From contig JAZGUH010001200.1 in NCBI GenBank assembly GCA_037893225.1, positions 62,001-126,000 on the forward strand: DNA of 64,000 bases, in the 5' to 3' direction. The translations under genes and the position numbers were made by a program. How positions within the stretch are numbered: the stretch's first letter is position 1; each line of letters begins with the position of its first letter. The DNA is from Hippasteria phrygiana (taxonomy: Eukaryota > Echinodermata > Asteroidea > Valvatida > Goniasteridae). Below the pieces are notes generated by a model. It made no database searches. It saw only the letters and a list, made by a program, of their open reading frames with translations, and was not told where the DNA came from. Below are positions 15,244 through 29,858 of the stretch, piece by piece.

Positions 15244-18200
15244 TTATGAATGAGTAAAGCAAGTCCATACCCCAGGGAATTTGACATGCATGGAGCAATA
15301 AATAGACGGTAACATGTACACAGATGTTGGCCGGAAAGAAAATATACATTGCGAGGTTTGAATTTTCTCCACAAGTTTTAACGCTAGGAAGCCGCCGATG
15401 ATTGCAACATGTAGCGCCAGATCTAAGCTATCCATACATGTCAAAATTACTGTATTTGGTTGATATTTCATGCAATTATGAATGAGTAGAGCAAGTCCAT
15501 ACCCCAGGGAATTTGACAGGCATGGAGCAATAAATAGAAGGTAATATGCACACAGATGTTGGCCGGAAAGAAAATAAACATTGCGAGGTTTGAATTTTCT
15601 CCACAAGTTTTAACTCTAGGAAGCCGCCGATGATTGCAACATGTAGCGCCAGATCTAAGCTATCCATACATGTCAAAATTACTGCATTTGGTTGATATTT
15701 CATGCAATTATGAATGAATAAAGCAAGTCCATACCCCAGGGAATTTGACATGCATGGAGCAATAAATAGACGGTAATATGTACACAGATGTTGGCCGGAA
15801 AGAAAATAAACATTGCGAGGTTTGAATTTTCTCCACAAGTGTTAACTCTAAGAAGCCGCCGATAATTGCAACATGTAGCGCCAGATCTAAGCTATCCATA
15901 CATGTCAAAATTACTGAATTTGGTTGATATTTCATGCAATTATGAATGAGTAAAGCAAGTCCATACCCCAGGGAATTTGACATGCATGGAGCAATAAATA
16001 GACGGTAACATGTACACAGATGTTGGCCGGGAAGAAAATATACATTGCGAGGTTTGAATTTTCTCCACAAGTGTTAACTCTAAGAAGCCGCCGATAATTG
16101 CAACATGTAGCGCCAGATCTAAGCTATCCATACATGTCAAAATTACTGCATTTGGTTGATATTTCATGCAATTATGAATGAATAAAGCAAGTCCATACCC
16201 CAGGGAATTTGACATGCATGGAGCAATAAATAGACGGTAATATGTACACAGATGTTGGCCGGAAAGAAAATAAACATTGCGAGGTTTGAATTTTCTCCAC
16301 AAGTGTTAACTCTAAGAAGCCGCCGATAATTGCAACATGTAGCGCCAGATCTAAGCTATCCATACATGTCAAAATTACTGAATTTGGTTGATATTTCGTG
16401 CAATTATGAATGAGTAAAGCAAGTCCATACCCCAGGGAATTTGACATGCATGGAGCAATAAATAGACGGTAACATGTACACAGATGTTGGCCGGAAAGAA
16501 AATAAACATTGCGAGGTTTGAATTTTCTCCACAAGTTTTAACTCTAAGAAGCCGCCGATAATTGCAACATGTAGCGCCAGATCTAAGCTATCCATACATG
16601 TCAAAATTACTGAATTTGGTTGATATTTCATGCAATTATGAATGAGTAAAGCAAGTCCATACCCCAGGGAATTTGACATGCATGGAGCAATAAATAGAAG
16701 GTAATATGCACACAGATGTTGGCCGGAAAGAAAATAAACATTGCGAGGTTTGAATTTTCTCCACAAGTTTTAACTCTAGGAAGCCGCCGATGATTGCAAC
16801 ATGTAGCGCCAGATCTAAGCTATCCATACATGTCAAAATTACTGCATTTGGTTGATATTTCATGCAATTATGAATGAATAAAGCAAGTCTATACCCCAGG
16901 GAATTTGACATGCATGGAGAAATAAATAGACGGTAATATGTACACAGATGTTGGCCGGAAAGAAAATAAACATTGCGAGGTTTGAATTTTCTCCACAAGT
17001 GTTAACTCTAAGAAGCCGCCGATAATTGCAACATGTAGCGCCAGATCTAAGCTATCCATACATGTCAAAATTACTGAATTTGGTTGATATTTCGTGCAAT
17101 TATGAATGAGTAAAGCACGTCCATACCCCAGGGAATTTGACATGCATGGAGCAATAAATAGACGGTAACATGTACACAGATGTTGGCCGGAAAGAAAATA
17201 AACATTGCGAGGTTTGAATTTTCTCCACAAGTTTTAACTCTAAGAAGCCGCCGATAATTGCAACATGTAGCGCCAGATCTAAGCTATCCATACATGTCAA
17301 AATTACTGAATTTGGTTGATATTTCATGCAATTATGAATGAGTAAAGCAAGTCCATACCCCAGGGAATTTGACATGCATGGAGCAATAAATAGAAGGTAA
17401 TATGCACACAGATGTTGGCCGGAAAGAAAATAAACATTGCGAGGTTTGAATTTTCTCCACAAGTTTTAACTCTAGGAAGCCGCCGATGATTGCAACATGT
17501 AGCGCCAGATCTAAGCTATCCATACATGTCAAAATTACTGCATTTGGTTGATATTTCATGCAATTATGAATGAATAAAGCAAGTCTATACCCCAGGGAAT
17601 TTGACATGCATGGAGAAATAAATAGACGGTAATATGTACACAGATGTTGGCCGGAAAGAAAATGAACTTTGCGAGGTTTGAATTTTCTCCACAAGTTTTA
17701 ACTCTAAGAAGCCGCCGATAATTGCAACATGTAGCGCCAGATCTAAGCTATCCATACATGTCAAAATTACTGAATTTGGTTGATATTTCGTGCAATTATG
17801 AATGAGTAAAGCACGTCCATACCCCAGGGAATTTGACATGCATGGAGCAATAAATAGACGGTAACATGTACACAGATGTTGGCCGGAAAGAAAATAAACA
17901 TTGCGAGGTTTGAATTTTCTCCACAAGTTTTAACTCTAAGAAGCCGCCGATAATTGCAACATGTAGCGCCAGATCTAAGCTATCCATACATGTCAAAATT
18001 ACTGAATTTGGTTGATATTTCATGCAATTATGAATGAGTAAAGCAAGTCCATACCCCAGGGAATTTGACATGCATGGAGCAATAAATAGAAGGTAATATG
18101 CACACAGATGTTGGCCGGAAAGAAAATAAACATTGCGAGGTTTGAATTTTCTCCACAAGTTTTAACTCTAGGAAGCCGCCGATGATTGCAACATGTAGCG

Positions 18201-21200
18201 CCAGATCTAAGCTATCCATACATGTCAAAATTACTGCATTTGGTTGATATTTCATGCAATTATGAATGAATAAAGCAAGTCTATACCCCAGGGAATTTGA
18301 CATGCATGGAGAAATAAATAGACGGTAATATGTACACAGATGTTGGCCGGAAAGAAAATGAACTTTGCGAGGTTTGAATTTTCTCCACAAGTTTTAACTC
18401 TAAGAAGCCGCCGATAATTGCAACATGTAGCGCCAGATCTAAGCTATCCATACATGTCAAAATTACTGAATTTGGTTGATATTTCATGCAATTATGAATG
18501 AGTAAAGCAAGTCCATACCCCAGGGAATTTGACATGCATGGAGCAATAAATAGAAGGTAATATGCACACAGATGTTGGCCGGAAAGAAAATAAACATTGC
18601 GAGGTTTGAATTTTCTCCACAAGTGTTAACTCTAAGAAGCCGCCGATAATTGCAACATGTAGCGCCAGATCTAAGCTATCCATACATGTCAAAATTACTG
18701 AATTTGGATGATATTTCATGCAATTATGAATGAATAAAGCAAGTCCATACCCCAGGGAATTTGACATGCATGGAGCAATAAATAGAAGGTAATATGCACA
18801 CAGATGTTGGCCGGAAAGAAAATAAACATTGCGAGGTTTGAATTTTCTCCACAAGTGTTAACTCTAAGAAGCCGCCGATAATTGCAACATGTAGCGCCAG
18901 ATCTAAGCTATCCATACATGTCAAAATTACTGAATTTGGATGATATTTCATGCAATTATGAATGAATAAAGCAAGTCCATACCCCAGGGAATTTGACATG
19001 CATGGAGCAATAAATAGACGGTAATATGTACACAGATGTTGGCCGGAAAGAAAATAAACATTGCGAGGTTTGAATTTTCTCCACAAGTGTTAACTCTAAG
19101 AAGCCGCCGATAATTGCAACATGTAGCGCCAGATCTAAGCTATCCATACATGTCAAAATTACTGCATTTGGTTGATATTTCATGCAATTATGAATGAATA
19201 AAGCAAGTCTATACCCCAGGGAATTTGACATGCATGGAGAAATAAATAGACGGTAATATGTACACAGATGTTGGCCGGAAAGAAAATGAACTTTGCGAGG
19301 TTTGAATTTTCTCCACAAGTTTTAACTCTAAGAAGCCGCCGATAATTGCAACATGTAGCGCCAGATCTAAGCTATCCATACATGTCAAAATTACTGAATT
19401 TGGTTGATATTTCATGCAATTATGAATGAGTAAAGCAAGTCCATACCCCACGGAATTTGACATGCATGGAGCAATAAATAGAAGGTAATATGCACACAGA
19501 TGTTGGCCGGAAAGAAAATAAACATTGCGAGGTTTGAATTTTCTCCACAAGTGTTAACTCTAAGAAGCCGCCGATAATTGCAACATGTAGCGCCAGATCT
19601 AAGCTATCCATACATGTCAAAATTACTGAATTTGGTTGATATTTCGTGCAATTATGAATGAGTAAAGCACGTCCATACCCCAGGGAATTTGACATGCATG
19701 GAGCAATAAATAGACGGTAACATGTACACAGATGTTGGCCGGAAAGAAAATAAACATTGCGAGGTTTGAATTTTCTCCACAAGTTTTAACTCTAAGAAGC
19801 CGCCGATAATTGCAACATGTAGCGCCAGATCTAAGCTATCCATACATGTCAAAATTACTGAATTTGGTTGATATTTCATGCAATTATGAATGAGTAAAGC
19901 AAGTCCATACCCCAGGGAATTTGACATGCATGGAGCAATAAATAGAAGGTAATATGCACACAGATGTTGGCCGGAAAGAAAATAAACATTGCGAGGTTTG
20001 AATTTTCTCCACAAGTTTTAACTCTAGGAAGCCGCCGATGATTGCAACATGTAGCGCCAGATCTAAGCTATCCATACATGTCAAAATTACTGCATTTGGT
20101 TGATATTTCATGCAATTATGAATGAATAAAGCAAGTCTATACCCCAGGGAATTTGACATGCATGGAGAAATAAATAGACGGTAATATGTACACAGATGTT
20201 GGCCGGAAAGAAAATGAACTTTGCGAGGTTTGAATTTTCTCCACAAGTTTTAACTCTAAGAAGCCGCCGATAATTGCAACATGTAGCGCCAGATCTAAGC
20301 TATCCATACATGTCAAAATTACTGAATTTGGTTGATATTTCGTGCAATTATGAATGAGTAAAGCACGTCCATACCCCAGGGAATTTGACATGCATGGAGC
20401 AATAAATAGACGGTAACATGTACACAGATGTTGGCCGGAAAGAAAATAAACATTGCGAGGTTTGAATTTTCTCCACAAGTTTTAACTCTAAGAAGCCGCC
20501 GATAATTGCAACATGTAGCGCCAGATCTAAGCTATCCATACATGTCAAAATTACTGAATTTGGTTGATATTTCATGCAATTATGAATGAGTAAAGCAAGT
20601 CCATACCCCAGGGAATTTGACATGCATGGAGCAATAAATAGAAGGTAATATGCACACAGATGTTGGCCGGAAAGAAAATAAACATTGCGAGGTTTGAATT
20701 TTCTCCACAAGTGTTAACTCTAAGAAGCCGCCGATAATTGCAACATGTAGCGCCAGATCTAAGCTATCCATACATGTCAAAATTACTGAATTTGGTTGAT
20801 ATTTCATGCAATTATGAATGAGTAAAGCAAGTCCATACCCCAGGGAATTTGACATGCATGGAGCAATAAATAGACGGTAACATGTACACAGATGTTGGCC
20901 GGAAAGAAAATATACATTGCGAGGTTTGAATTTTCTCCACAAGTTTTAACGCTAGGAAGCCGCCGATGATTGCAACATGTAGCGCCAGATCTAAGCTATC
21001 CATACATGTCAAAATTACTGTATTTGGTTGATATTTCATGCAATTATGAATGAGTAGAGCAAGTCCATACCCCAGGGAATTTGACAGGCATGGAGCAATA
21101 AATAGAAGGTAATATGCACACAGATGTTGGCCGGAAAGAAAATAAACATTGCGAGGTTTGAATTTTCTCCACAAGTTTTAACTCTAGGAAGCCGCCGATG

Positions 21201-24200
21201 ATTGCAACATGTAGCGCCAGATCTAAGCTATCCATACATGTCAAAATTACTGCATTTGGTTGATATTTCATGCAATTATGAATGAATAAAGCAAGTCCAT
21301 ACCCCAGGGAATTTGACATGCATGGAGCAATAAATAGACGGTAATATGTACACAGATGTTGGCCGGAAAGAAAATAAACATTGCGAGGTTTGAATTTTCT
21401 CCACAAGTGTTAACTCTAAGAAGCCGCCGATAATTGCAACATGTAGCGCCAGATCTAAGCTATCCATACATGTCAAAATTACTGAATTTGGTTGATATTT
21501 CATGCAATTATGAATGAGTAAAGCAAGTCCATACCCCAGGGAATTTGACATGCATGGAGCAATAAATAGACGGTAACATGTACACAGATGTTGGCCGGGA
21601 AGAAAATATACATTGCGAGGTTTGAATTTTCTCCACAAGTGTTAACTCTAAGAAGCCGCCGATAATTGCAACATGTAGCGCCAGATCTAAGCTATCCATA
21701 CATGTCAAAATTACTGCATTTGGTTGATATTTCATGCAATTATGAATGAATAAAGCAAGTCCATACCCCAGGGAATTTGACATGCATGGAGCAATAAATA
21801 GACGGTAATATGTACACAGATGTTGGCCGGAAAGAAAATAAACATTGCGAGGTTTGAATTTTCTCCACAAGTGTTAACTCTAAGAAGCCGCCGATAATTG
21901 CAACATGTAGCGCCAGATCTAAGCTATCCATACATGTCAAAATTACTGAATTTGGTTGATATTTCGTGCAATTATGAATGAGTAAAGCAAGTCCATACCC
22001 CAGGGAATTTGACATGCATGGAGCAATAAATAGACGGTAACATGTACACAGATGTTGGCCGGAAAGAAAATAAACATTGCGAGGTTTGAATTTTCTCCAC
22101 AAGTTTTAACTCTAAGAAGCCGCCGATAATTGCAACATGTAGCGCCAGATCTAAGCTATCCATACATGTCAAAATTACTGAATTTGGTTGATATTTCATG
22201 CAATTATGAATGAGTAAAGCAAGTCCATACCCCAGGGAATTTGACATGCATGGAGCAATAAATAGAAGGTAATATGCACACAGATGTTGGCCGGAAAGAA
22301 AATAAACATTGCGAGGTTTGAATTTTCTCCACAAGTTTTAACTCTAGGAAGCCGCCGATGATTGCAACATGTAGCGCCAGATCTAAGCTATCCATACATG
22401 TCAAAATTACTGCATTTGGTTGATATTTCATGCAATTATGAATGAATAAAGCAAGTCTATACCCCAGGGAATTTGACATGCATGGAGAAATAAATAGACG
22501 GTAATATGTACACAGATGTTGGCCGGAAAGAAAATAAACATTGCGAGGTTTGAATTTTCTCCACAAGTGTTAACTCTAAGAAGCCGCCGATAATTGCAAC
22601 ATGTAGCGCCAGATCTAAGCTATCCATACATGTCAAAATTACTGAATTTGGTTGATATTTCGTGCAATTATGAATGAGTAAAGCACGTCCATACCCCAGG
22701 GAATTTGACATGCATGGAGCAATAAATAGACGGTAACATGTACACAGATGTTGGCCGGAAAGAAAATAAACATTGCGAGGTTTGAATTTTCTCCACAAGT
22801 TTTAACTCTAGGAAGCCGCCGATGATTGCAACATGTAGCGCCAGATCTAAGCTATCCATACATGTCAAAATTATTGCATTTGGTTGATATTTCATGCAAT
22901 TATGAATGAATAAAGCAAGTCCATACCCCAGGGAATTTGACATGCATGGAGCAATAAATAGACGGTAACATGTACACAGATGTTGGCCGGAAAGAAAATG
23001 AACTTTGCGAGGTTTGAATTTTCTCCACAAGTTTTAACTCTAAGAAGCCGCCGATAATTGCAACATGTAGCGCCAGATCTAAGCTATCCATACATGTCAA
23101 AATTACTGAATTTGGTTGATATTTCATGCAATTATGAATGAGTAAAGCAAGTCCATACCCCAGGGAATTTGACATGCATGGAGCAATAAATAGAAGGTAA
23201 TATGCACACAGATGTTGGCCGGAAAGAAAATAAACATTGCGAGGTTTGAATTTTCTCCACAAGTGTTAACTCTAAGAAGCCGCCGATAATTGCAACATGT
23301 AGCGCCAGATCTAAGCTATCCATACATGTCAAAATTACTGAATTTGGATGATATTTCATGCAATTATGAATGAATAAAGCAAGTCCATACCCCAGGGAAT
23401 TTGACATGCATGGAGCAATAAATAGACGGTAATATGTACACAGATGTTGGCCGGAAAGAAAATAAACATTGCGAGGTTTGAATTTTCTCCACAAGTGTTA
23501 ACTCTAAGAAGCCGCCGATAATTGCAACATGTAGCGCCAGATCTAAGCTATCCATACATGTCAAAATTACTGAATTTGGTTGATATTTCGTGCAATTATG
23601 AATGAGTAAAGCACGTCCATACCCCAGGGAATTTGACATGCATGGAGCAATAAATAGACGGTAACATGTACACAGATGTTGGCCGGAAAGAAAATAAACA
23701 TTGCGAGGTTTGAATTTTCTCCACAAGTTTTAACTCTAGGAAGCCGCCGATGATTGCAACATGTAGCGCCAGATCTAAGCTATCCATACATGTCAAAATT
23801 ACTGCATTTGGTTGATATTTCATGCAATTATGAATGAATAAAGCAAGTCTATACCCCAGGGAATTTGACATGCATGGAGAAATAAATAGACGGTAATATG
23901 TACACAGATGTTGGCCGGAAAGAAAATGAACTTTGCGAGGTTTGAATTTTCTCCACAAGTTTTAACTCTAAGAAGCCGCCGATAATTGCAACATGTAGCG
24001 CCAGATCTAAGCTATCCATACATGTCAAAATTACTGAATTTGGTTGATATTTCATGCAATTATGAATGAGTAAAGCAAGTCCATACCCCACGGAATTTGA
24101 CATGCATGGAGCAATAAATAGAAGGTAATATGCACACAGATGTTGGCCGGAAAGAAAATAAACATTGCGAGGTTTGAATTTTCTCCACAAGTGTTAACTC

Positions 24201-27200
24201 TAAGAAGCCGCCGATAATTGCAACATGTAGCGCCAGATCTAAGCTATCCATACATGTCAAAATTACTGAATTTGGTTGATATTTCGTGCAATTATGAATG
24301 AGTAAAGCACGTCCATACCCCAGGGAATTTGACATGCATGGAGCAATAAATAGACGGTAACATGTACACAGATGTTGGCCGGAAAGAAAATAAACATTGC
24401 GAGGTTTGAATTTTCTCCACAAGTTTTAACTCTAAGAAGCCGCCGATAATTGCAACATGTAGCGCCAGATCTAAGCTATCCATACATGTCAAAATTACTG
24501 AATTTGGTTGATATTTCATGCAATTATGAATGAGTAAAGCAAGTCCATACCCCAGGGAATTTGACATGCATGGAGCAATAAATAGAAGGTAATATGCACA
24601 CAGATGTTGGCCGGAAAGAAAATAAACATTGCGAGGTTTGAATTTTCTCCACAAGTTTTAACTCTAGGAAGCCGCCGATGATTGCAACATGTAGCGCCAG
24701 ATCTAAGCTATCCATACATGTCAAAATTACTGCATTTGGTTGATATTTCATGCAATTATGAATGAATAAAGCAAGTCTATACCCCAGGGAATTTGACATG
24801 CATGGAGAAATAAATAGACGGTAATATGTACACAGATGTTGGCCGGAAAGAAAATGAACTTTGCGAGGTTTGAATTTTCTCCACAAGTTTTAACTCTAAG
24901 AAGCCGCCGATAATTGCAACATGTAGCGCCAGATCTAAGCTATCCATACATGTCAAAATTACTGAATTTGGTTGATATTTCGTGCAATTATGAATGAGTA
25001 AAGCACGTCCATACCCCAGGGAATTTGACATGCATGGAGCAATAAATAGACGGTAACATGTACACAGATGTTGGCCGGAAAGAAAATAAACATTGCGAGG
25101 TTTGAATTTTCTCCACAAGTTTTAACTCTAAGAAGCCGCCGATAATTGCAACATGTAGCGCCAGATCTAAGCTATCCATACATGTCAAAATTACTGAATT
25201 TGGTTGATATTTCATGCAATTATGAATGAGTAAAGCAAGTCCATACCCCAGGGAATTTGACATGCATGGAGCAATAAATAGAAGGTAATATGCACACAGA
25301 TGTTGGCCGGAAAGAAAATAAACATTGCGAGGTTTGAATTTTCTCCACAAGTGTTAACTCTAAGAAGCCGCCGATAATTGCAACATGTAGCGCCAGATCT
25401 AAGCTATCCATACATGTCAAAATTACTGAATTTGGTTGATATTTCATGCAATTATGAATGAGTAAAGCAAGTCCATACCCCAGGGAATTTGACATGCATG
25501 GAGCAATAAATAGACGGTAACATGTACACAGATGTTGGCCGGAAAGAAAATATACATTGCGAGGTTTGAATTTTCTCCACAAGTTTTAACGCTAGGAAGC
25601 CGCCGATGATTGCAACATGTAGCGCCAGATCTAAGCTATCCATACATGTCAAAATTACTGTATTTGGTTGATATTTCATGCAATTATGAATGAGTAGAGC
25701 AAGTCCATACCCCAGGGAATTTGACAGGCATGGAGCAATAAATAGAAGGTAATATGCACACAGATGTTGGCCGGAAAGAAAATAAACATTGCGAGGTTTG
25801 AATTTTCTCCACAAGTTTTAACTCTAGGAAGCCGCCGATGATTGCAACATGTAGCGCCAGATCTAAGCTATCCATACATGTCAAAATTACTGCATTTGGT
25901 TGATATTTCATGCAATTATGAATGAATAAAGCAAGTCCATACCCCAAGGAATTTGACATGCATGGAGCAATAAATAGACGGTAATATGTACACAGATGTT
26001 GGCCGGAAAGAAAATAAACATTGCGAGGTTTGAATTTTCTCCACAAGTGTTAACTCTAAGAAGCCGCCGATAATTGCAACATGTAGCGCCAGATCTAAGC
26101 TATCCATACATGTCAAAATTACTGAATTTGGTTGATATTTCATGCAATTATGAATGAGTAAAGCAAGTCCATACCCCAGGGAATTTGACATGCATGGAGC
26201 AATAAATAGACGGTAACATGTACACAGATGTTGGCCGGGAAGAAAATATACATTGCGAGGTTTGAATTTTCTCCACAAGTGTTAACTCTAAGAAGCCGCC
26301 GATAATTGCAACATGTAGCGCCAGATCTAAGCTATCCATACATGTCAAAATTACTGCATTTGGTTGATATTTCATGCAATTATGAATGAATAAAGCAAGT
26401 CCATACCCCAGGGAATTTGACATGCATGGAGCAATAAATAGACGGTAATATGTACACAGATGTTGGCCGGAAAGAAAATAAACATTGCGAGGTTTGAATT
26501 TTCTCCACAAGTGTTAACTCTAAGAAGCCGCCGATAATTGCAACATGTAGCGCCAGATCTAAGCTATCCATACATGTCAAAATTACTGAATTTGGTTGAT
26601 ATTTCGTGCAATTATGAATGAGTAAAGCAAGTCCATACCCCAGGGAATTTGACATGCATGGAGCAATAAATAGACGGTAACATGTACACAGATGTTGGCC
26701 GGAAAGAAAATAAACATTGCGAGGTTTGAATTTTCTCCACAAGTTTTAACTCTAAGAAGCCGCCGATAATTGCAACATGTAGCGCCAGATCTAAGCTATC
26801 CATACATGTCAAAATTACTGAATTTGGTTGATATTTCATGCAATTATGAATGAGTAAAGCAAGTCCATACCCCAGGGAATTTGACATGCATGGAGCAATA
26901 AATAGAAGGTAATATGCACACAGATGTTGGCCGGAAAGAAAATAAACATTGCGAGGTTTGAATTTTCTCCACAAGTTTTAACTCTAGGAAGCCGCCGATG
27001 ATTGCAACATGTAGCGCCAGATCTAAGCTATCCATACATGTCAAAATTACTGCATTTGGTTGATATTTCATGCAATTATGAATGAATAAAGCAAGTCTAT
27101 ACCCCAGGGAATTTGACATGCATGGAGAAATAAATAGACGGTAATATGTACACAGATGTTGGCCGGAAAGAAAATAAACATTGCGAGGTTTGAATTTTCT

Positions 27201-29858
27201 CCACAAGTGTTAACTCTAAGAAGCCGCCGATAATTGCAACATGTAGCGCCAGATCTAAGCTATCCATACATGTCAAAATTACTGAATTTGGTTGATATTT
27301 CGTGCAATTATGAATGAGTAAAGCACGTCCATACCCCAGGGAATTTGACATGCATGGAGCAATAAATAGACGGTAACATGTACACAGATGTTGGCCGGAA
27401 AGAAAATAAACATTGCGAGGTTTGAATTTTCTCCACAAGTTTTAACTCTAAGAAGCCGCCGATAATTGCAACATGTAGCGCCAGATCTAAGCTATCCATA
27501 CATGTCAAAATTACTGAATTTGGTTGATATTTCATGCAATTATGAATGAGTAAAGCAAGTCCATACCCCAGGGAATTTGACATGCATGGAGCAATAAATA
27601 GAAGGTAATATGCACACAGATGTTGGCCGGAAAGAAAATAAACATTGCGAGGTTTGAATTTTCTCCACAAGTTTTAACTCTAGGAAGCCGCCGATGATTG
27701 CAACATGTAGCGCCAGATCTAAGCTATCCATACATGTCAAAATTACTGCATTTGGTTGATATTTCATGCAATTATGAATGAATAAAGCAAGTCTATACCC
27801 CAGGGAATTTGACATGCATGGAGAAATAAATAGACGGTAATATGTACACAGATGTTGGCCGGAAAGAAAATGAACTTTGCGAGGTTTGAATTTTCTCCAC
27901 AAGTTTTAACTCTAAGAAGCCGCCGATAATTGCAACATGTAGCGCCAGATCTAAGCTATCCATACATGTCAAAATTACTGAATTTGGTTGATATTTCGTG
28001 CAATTATGAATGAGTAAAGCACGTCCATACCCCAGGGAATTTGACATGCATGGAGCAATAAATAGACGGTAACATGTACACAGATGTTGGCCGGAAAGAA
28101 AATAAACATTGCGAGGTTTGAATTTTCTCCACAAGTTTTAACTCTAAGAAGCCGCCGATAATTGCAACATGTAGCGCCAGATCTAAGCTATCCATACATG
28201 TCAAAATTACTGAATTTGGTTGATATTTCATGCAATTATGAATGAGTAAAGCAAGTCCATACCCCAGGGAATTTGACATGCATGGAGCAATAAATAGAAG
28301 GTAATATGCACACAGATGTTGGCCGGAAAGAAAATAAACATTGCGAGGTTTGAATTTTCTCCACAAGTTTTAACTCTAGGAAGCCGCCGATGATTGCAAC
28401 ATGTAGCGCCAGATCTAAGCTATCCATACATGTCAAAATTACTGCATTTGGTTGATATTTCATGCAATTATGAATGAATAAAGCAAGTCTATACCCCAGG
28501 GAATTTGACATGCATGGAGAAATAAATAGACGGTAATATGTACACAGATGTTGGCCGGAAAGAAAATGAACTTTGCGAGGTTTGAATTTTCTCCACAAGT
28601 TTTAACTCTAAGAAGCCGCCGATAATTGCAACATGTAGCGCCAGATCTAAGCTATCCATACATGTCAAAATTACTGAATTTGGTTGATATTTCATGCAAT
28701 TATGAATGAGTAAAGCAAGTCCATACCCCAGGGAATTTGACATGCATGGAGCAATAAATAGAAGGTAATATGCACACAGATGTTGGCCGGAAAGAAAATA
28801 AACATTGCGAGGTTTGAATTTTCTCCACAAGTGTTAACTCTAAGAAGCCGCCGATAATTGCAACATGTAGCGCCAGATCTAAGCTATCCATACATGTCAA
28901 AATTACTGAATTTGGATGATATTTCATGCAATTATGAATGAATAAAGCAAGTCCATACCCCAGGGAATTTGACATGCATGGAGCAATAAATAGACGGTAA
29001 TATGTACACAGATGTTGGCCGGAAAGAAAATAAACATTGCGAGGTTTGAATTTTCTCCACAAGTGTTAACTCTAAGAAGCCGCCGATAATTGCAACATGT
29101 AGCGCCAGATCTAAGCTATCCATACATGTCAAAATTACTGAATTTGGTTGATATTTCGTGCAATTATGAATGAGTAAAGCACGTCCATACCCCAGGGAAT
29201 TTGACATGCATGGAGCAATAAATAGACGGTAACATGTACACAGATGTTGGCCGGAAAGAAAATAAACATTGCGAGGTTTGAATTTTCTCCACAAGTTTTA
29301 ACTCTAGGAAGCCGCCGATGATTGCAACATGTAGCGCCAGATCTAAGCTATCCATACATGTCAAAATTACTGCATTTGGTTGATATTTCATGCAATTATG
29401 AATGAATAAAGCAAGTCTATACCCCAGGGAATTTGACATGCATGGAGAAATAAATAGACGGTAATATGTACACAGATGTTGGCCGGAAAGAAAATGAACT
29501 TTGCGAGGTTTGAATTTTCTCCACAAGTTTTAACTCTAAGAAGCCGCCGATAATTGCAACATGTAGCGCCAGATCTAAGCTATCCATACATGTCAAAATT
29601 ACTGAATTTGGTTGATATTTCATGCAATTATGAATGAGTAAAGCAAGTCCATACCCCACGGAATTTGACATGCATGGAGCAATAAATAGAAGGTAATATG
29701 CACACAGATGTTGGCCGGAAAGAAAATAAACATTGCGAGGTTTGAATTTTCTCCACAAGTGTTAACTCTAAGAAGCCGCCGATAATTGCAACATGTAGCG
29801 CCAGATCTAAGCTATCCATACATGTCAAAATTACTGAATTTGGTTGATATTTCATGCA
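15244..29858. repeat. Higher-order repeat domain with 4640/5568-bp offsets
   Basis: Private variants show long block duplications. The GGCCGGGAAG variant lies at 16031, 21599 and 26239 (offsets 5568 and 4640: 24 and 20 monomers). The CCCCACGG variant lies at 19451, 24091 and 29659 (offsets 4640 and 5568). The two orders sum to 10208 bp (44 monomers), and most of 15244-19650 is repeated at 25452-29858 with a few monomer replacements. Smaller 3-, 4- and 12-monomer duplications are nested inside and continue to about 37 kb, for example 35196-36123 repeated at 36124-37051. Boundaries are approximate because they were placed by variant tags only. Confidence 0.8.
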
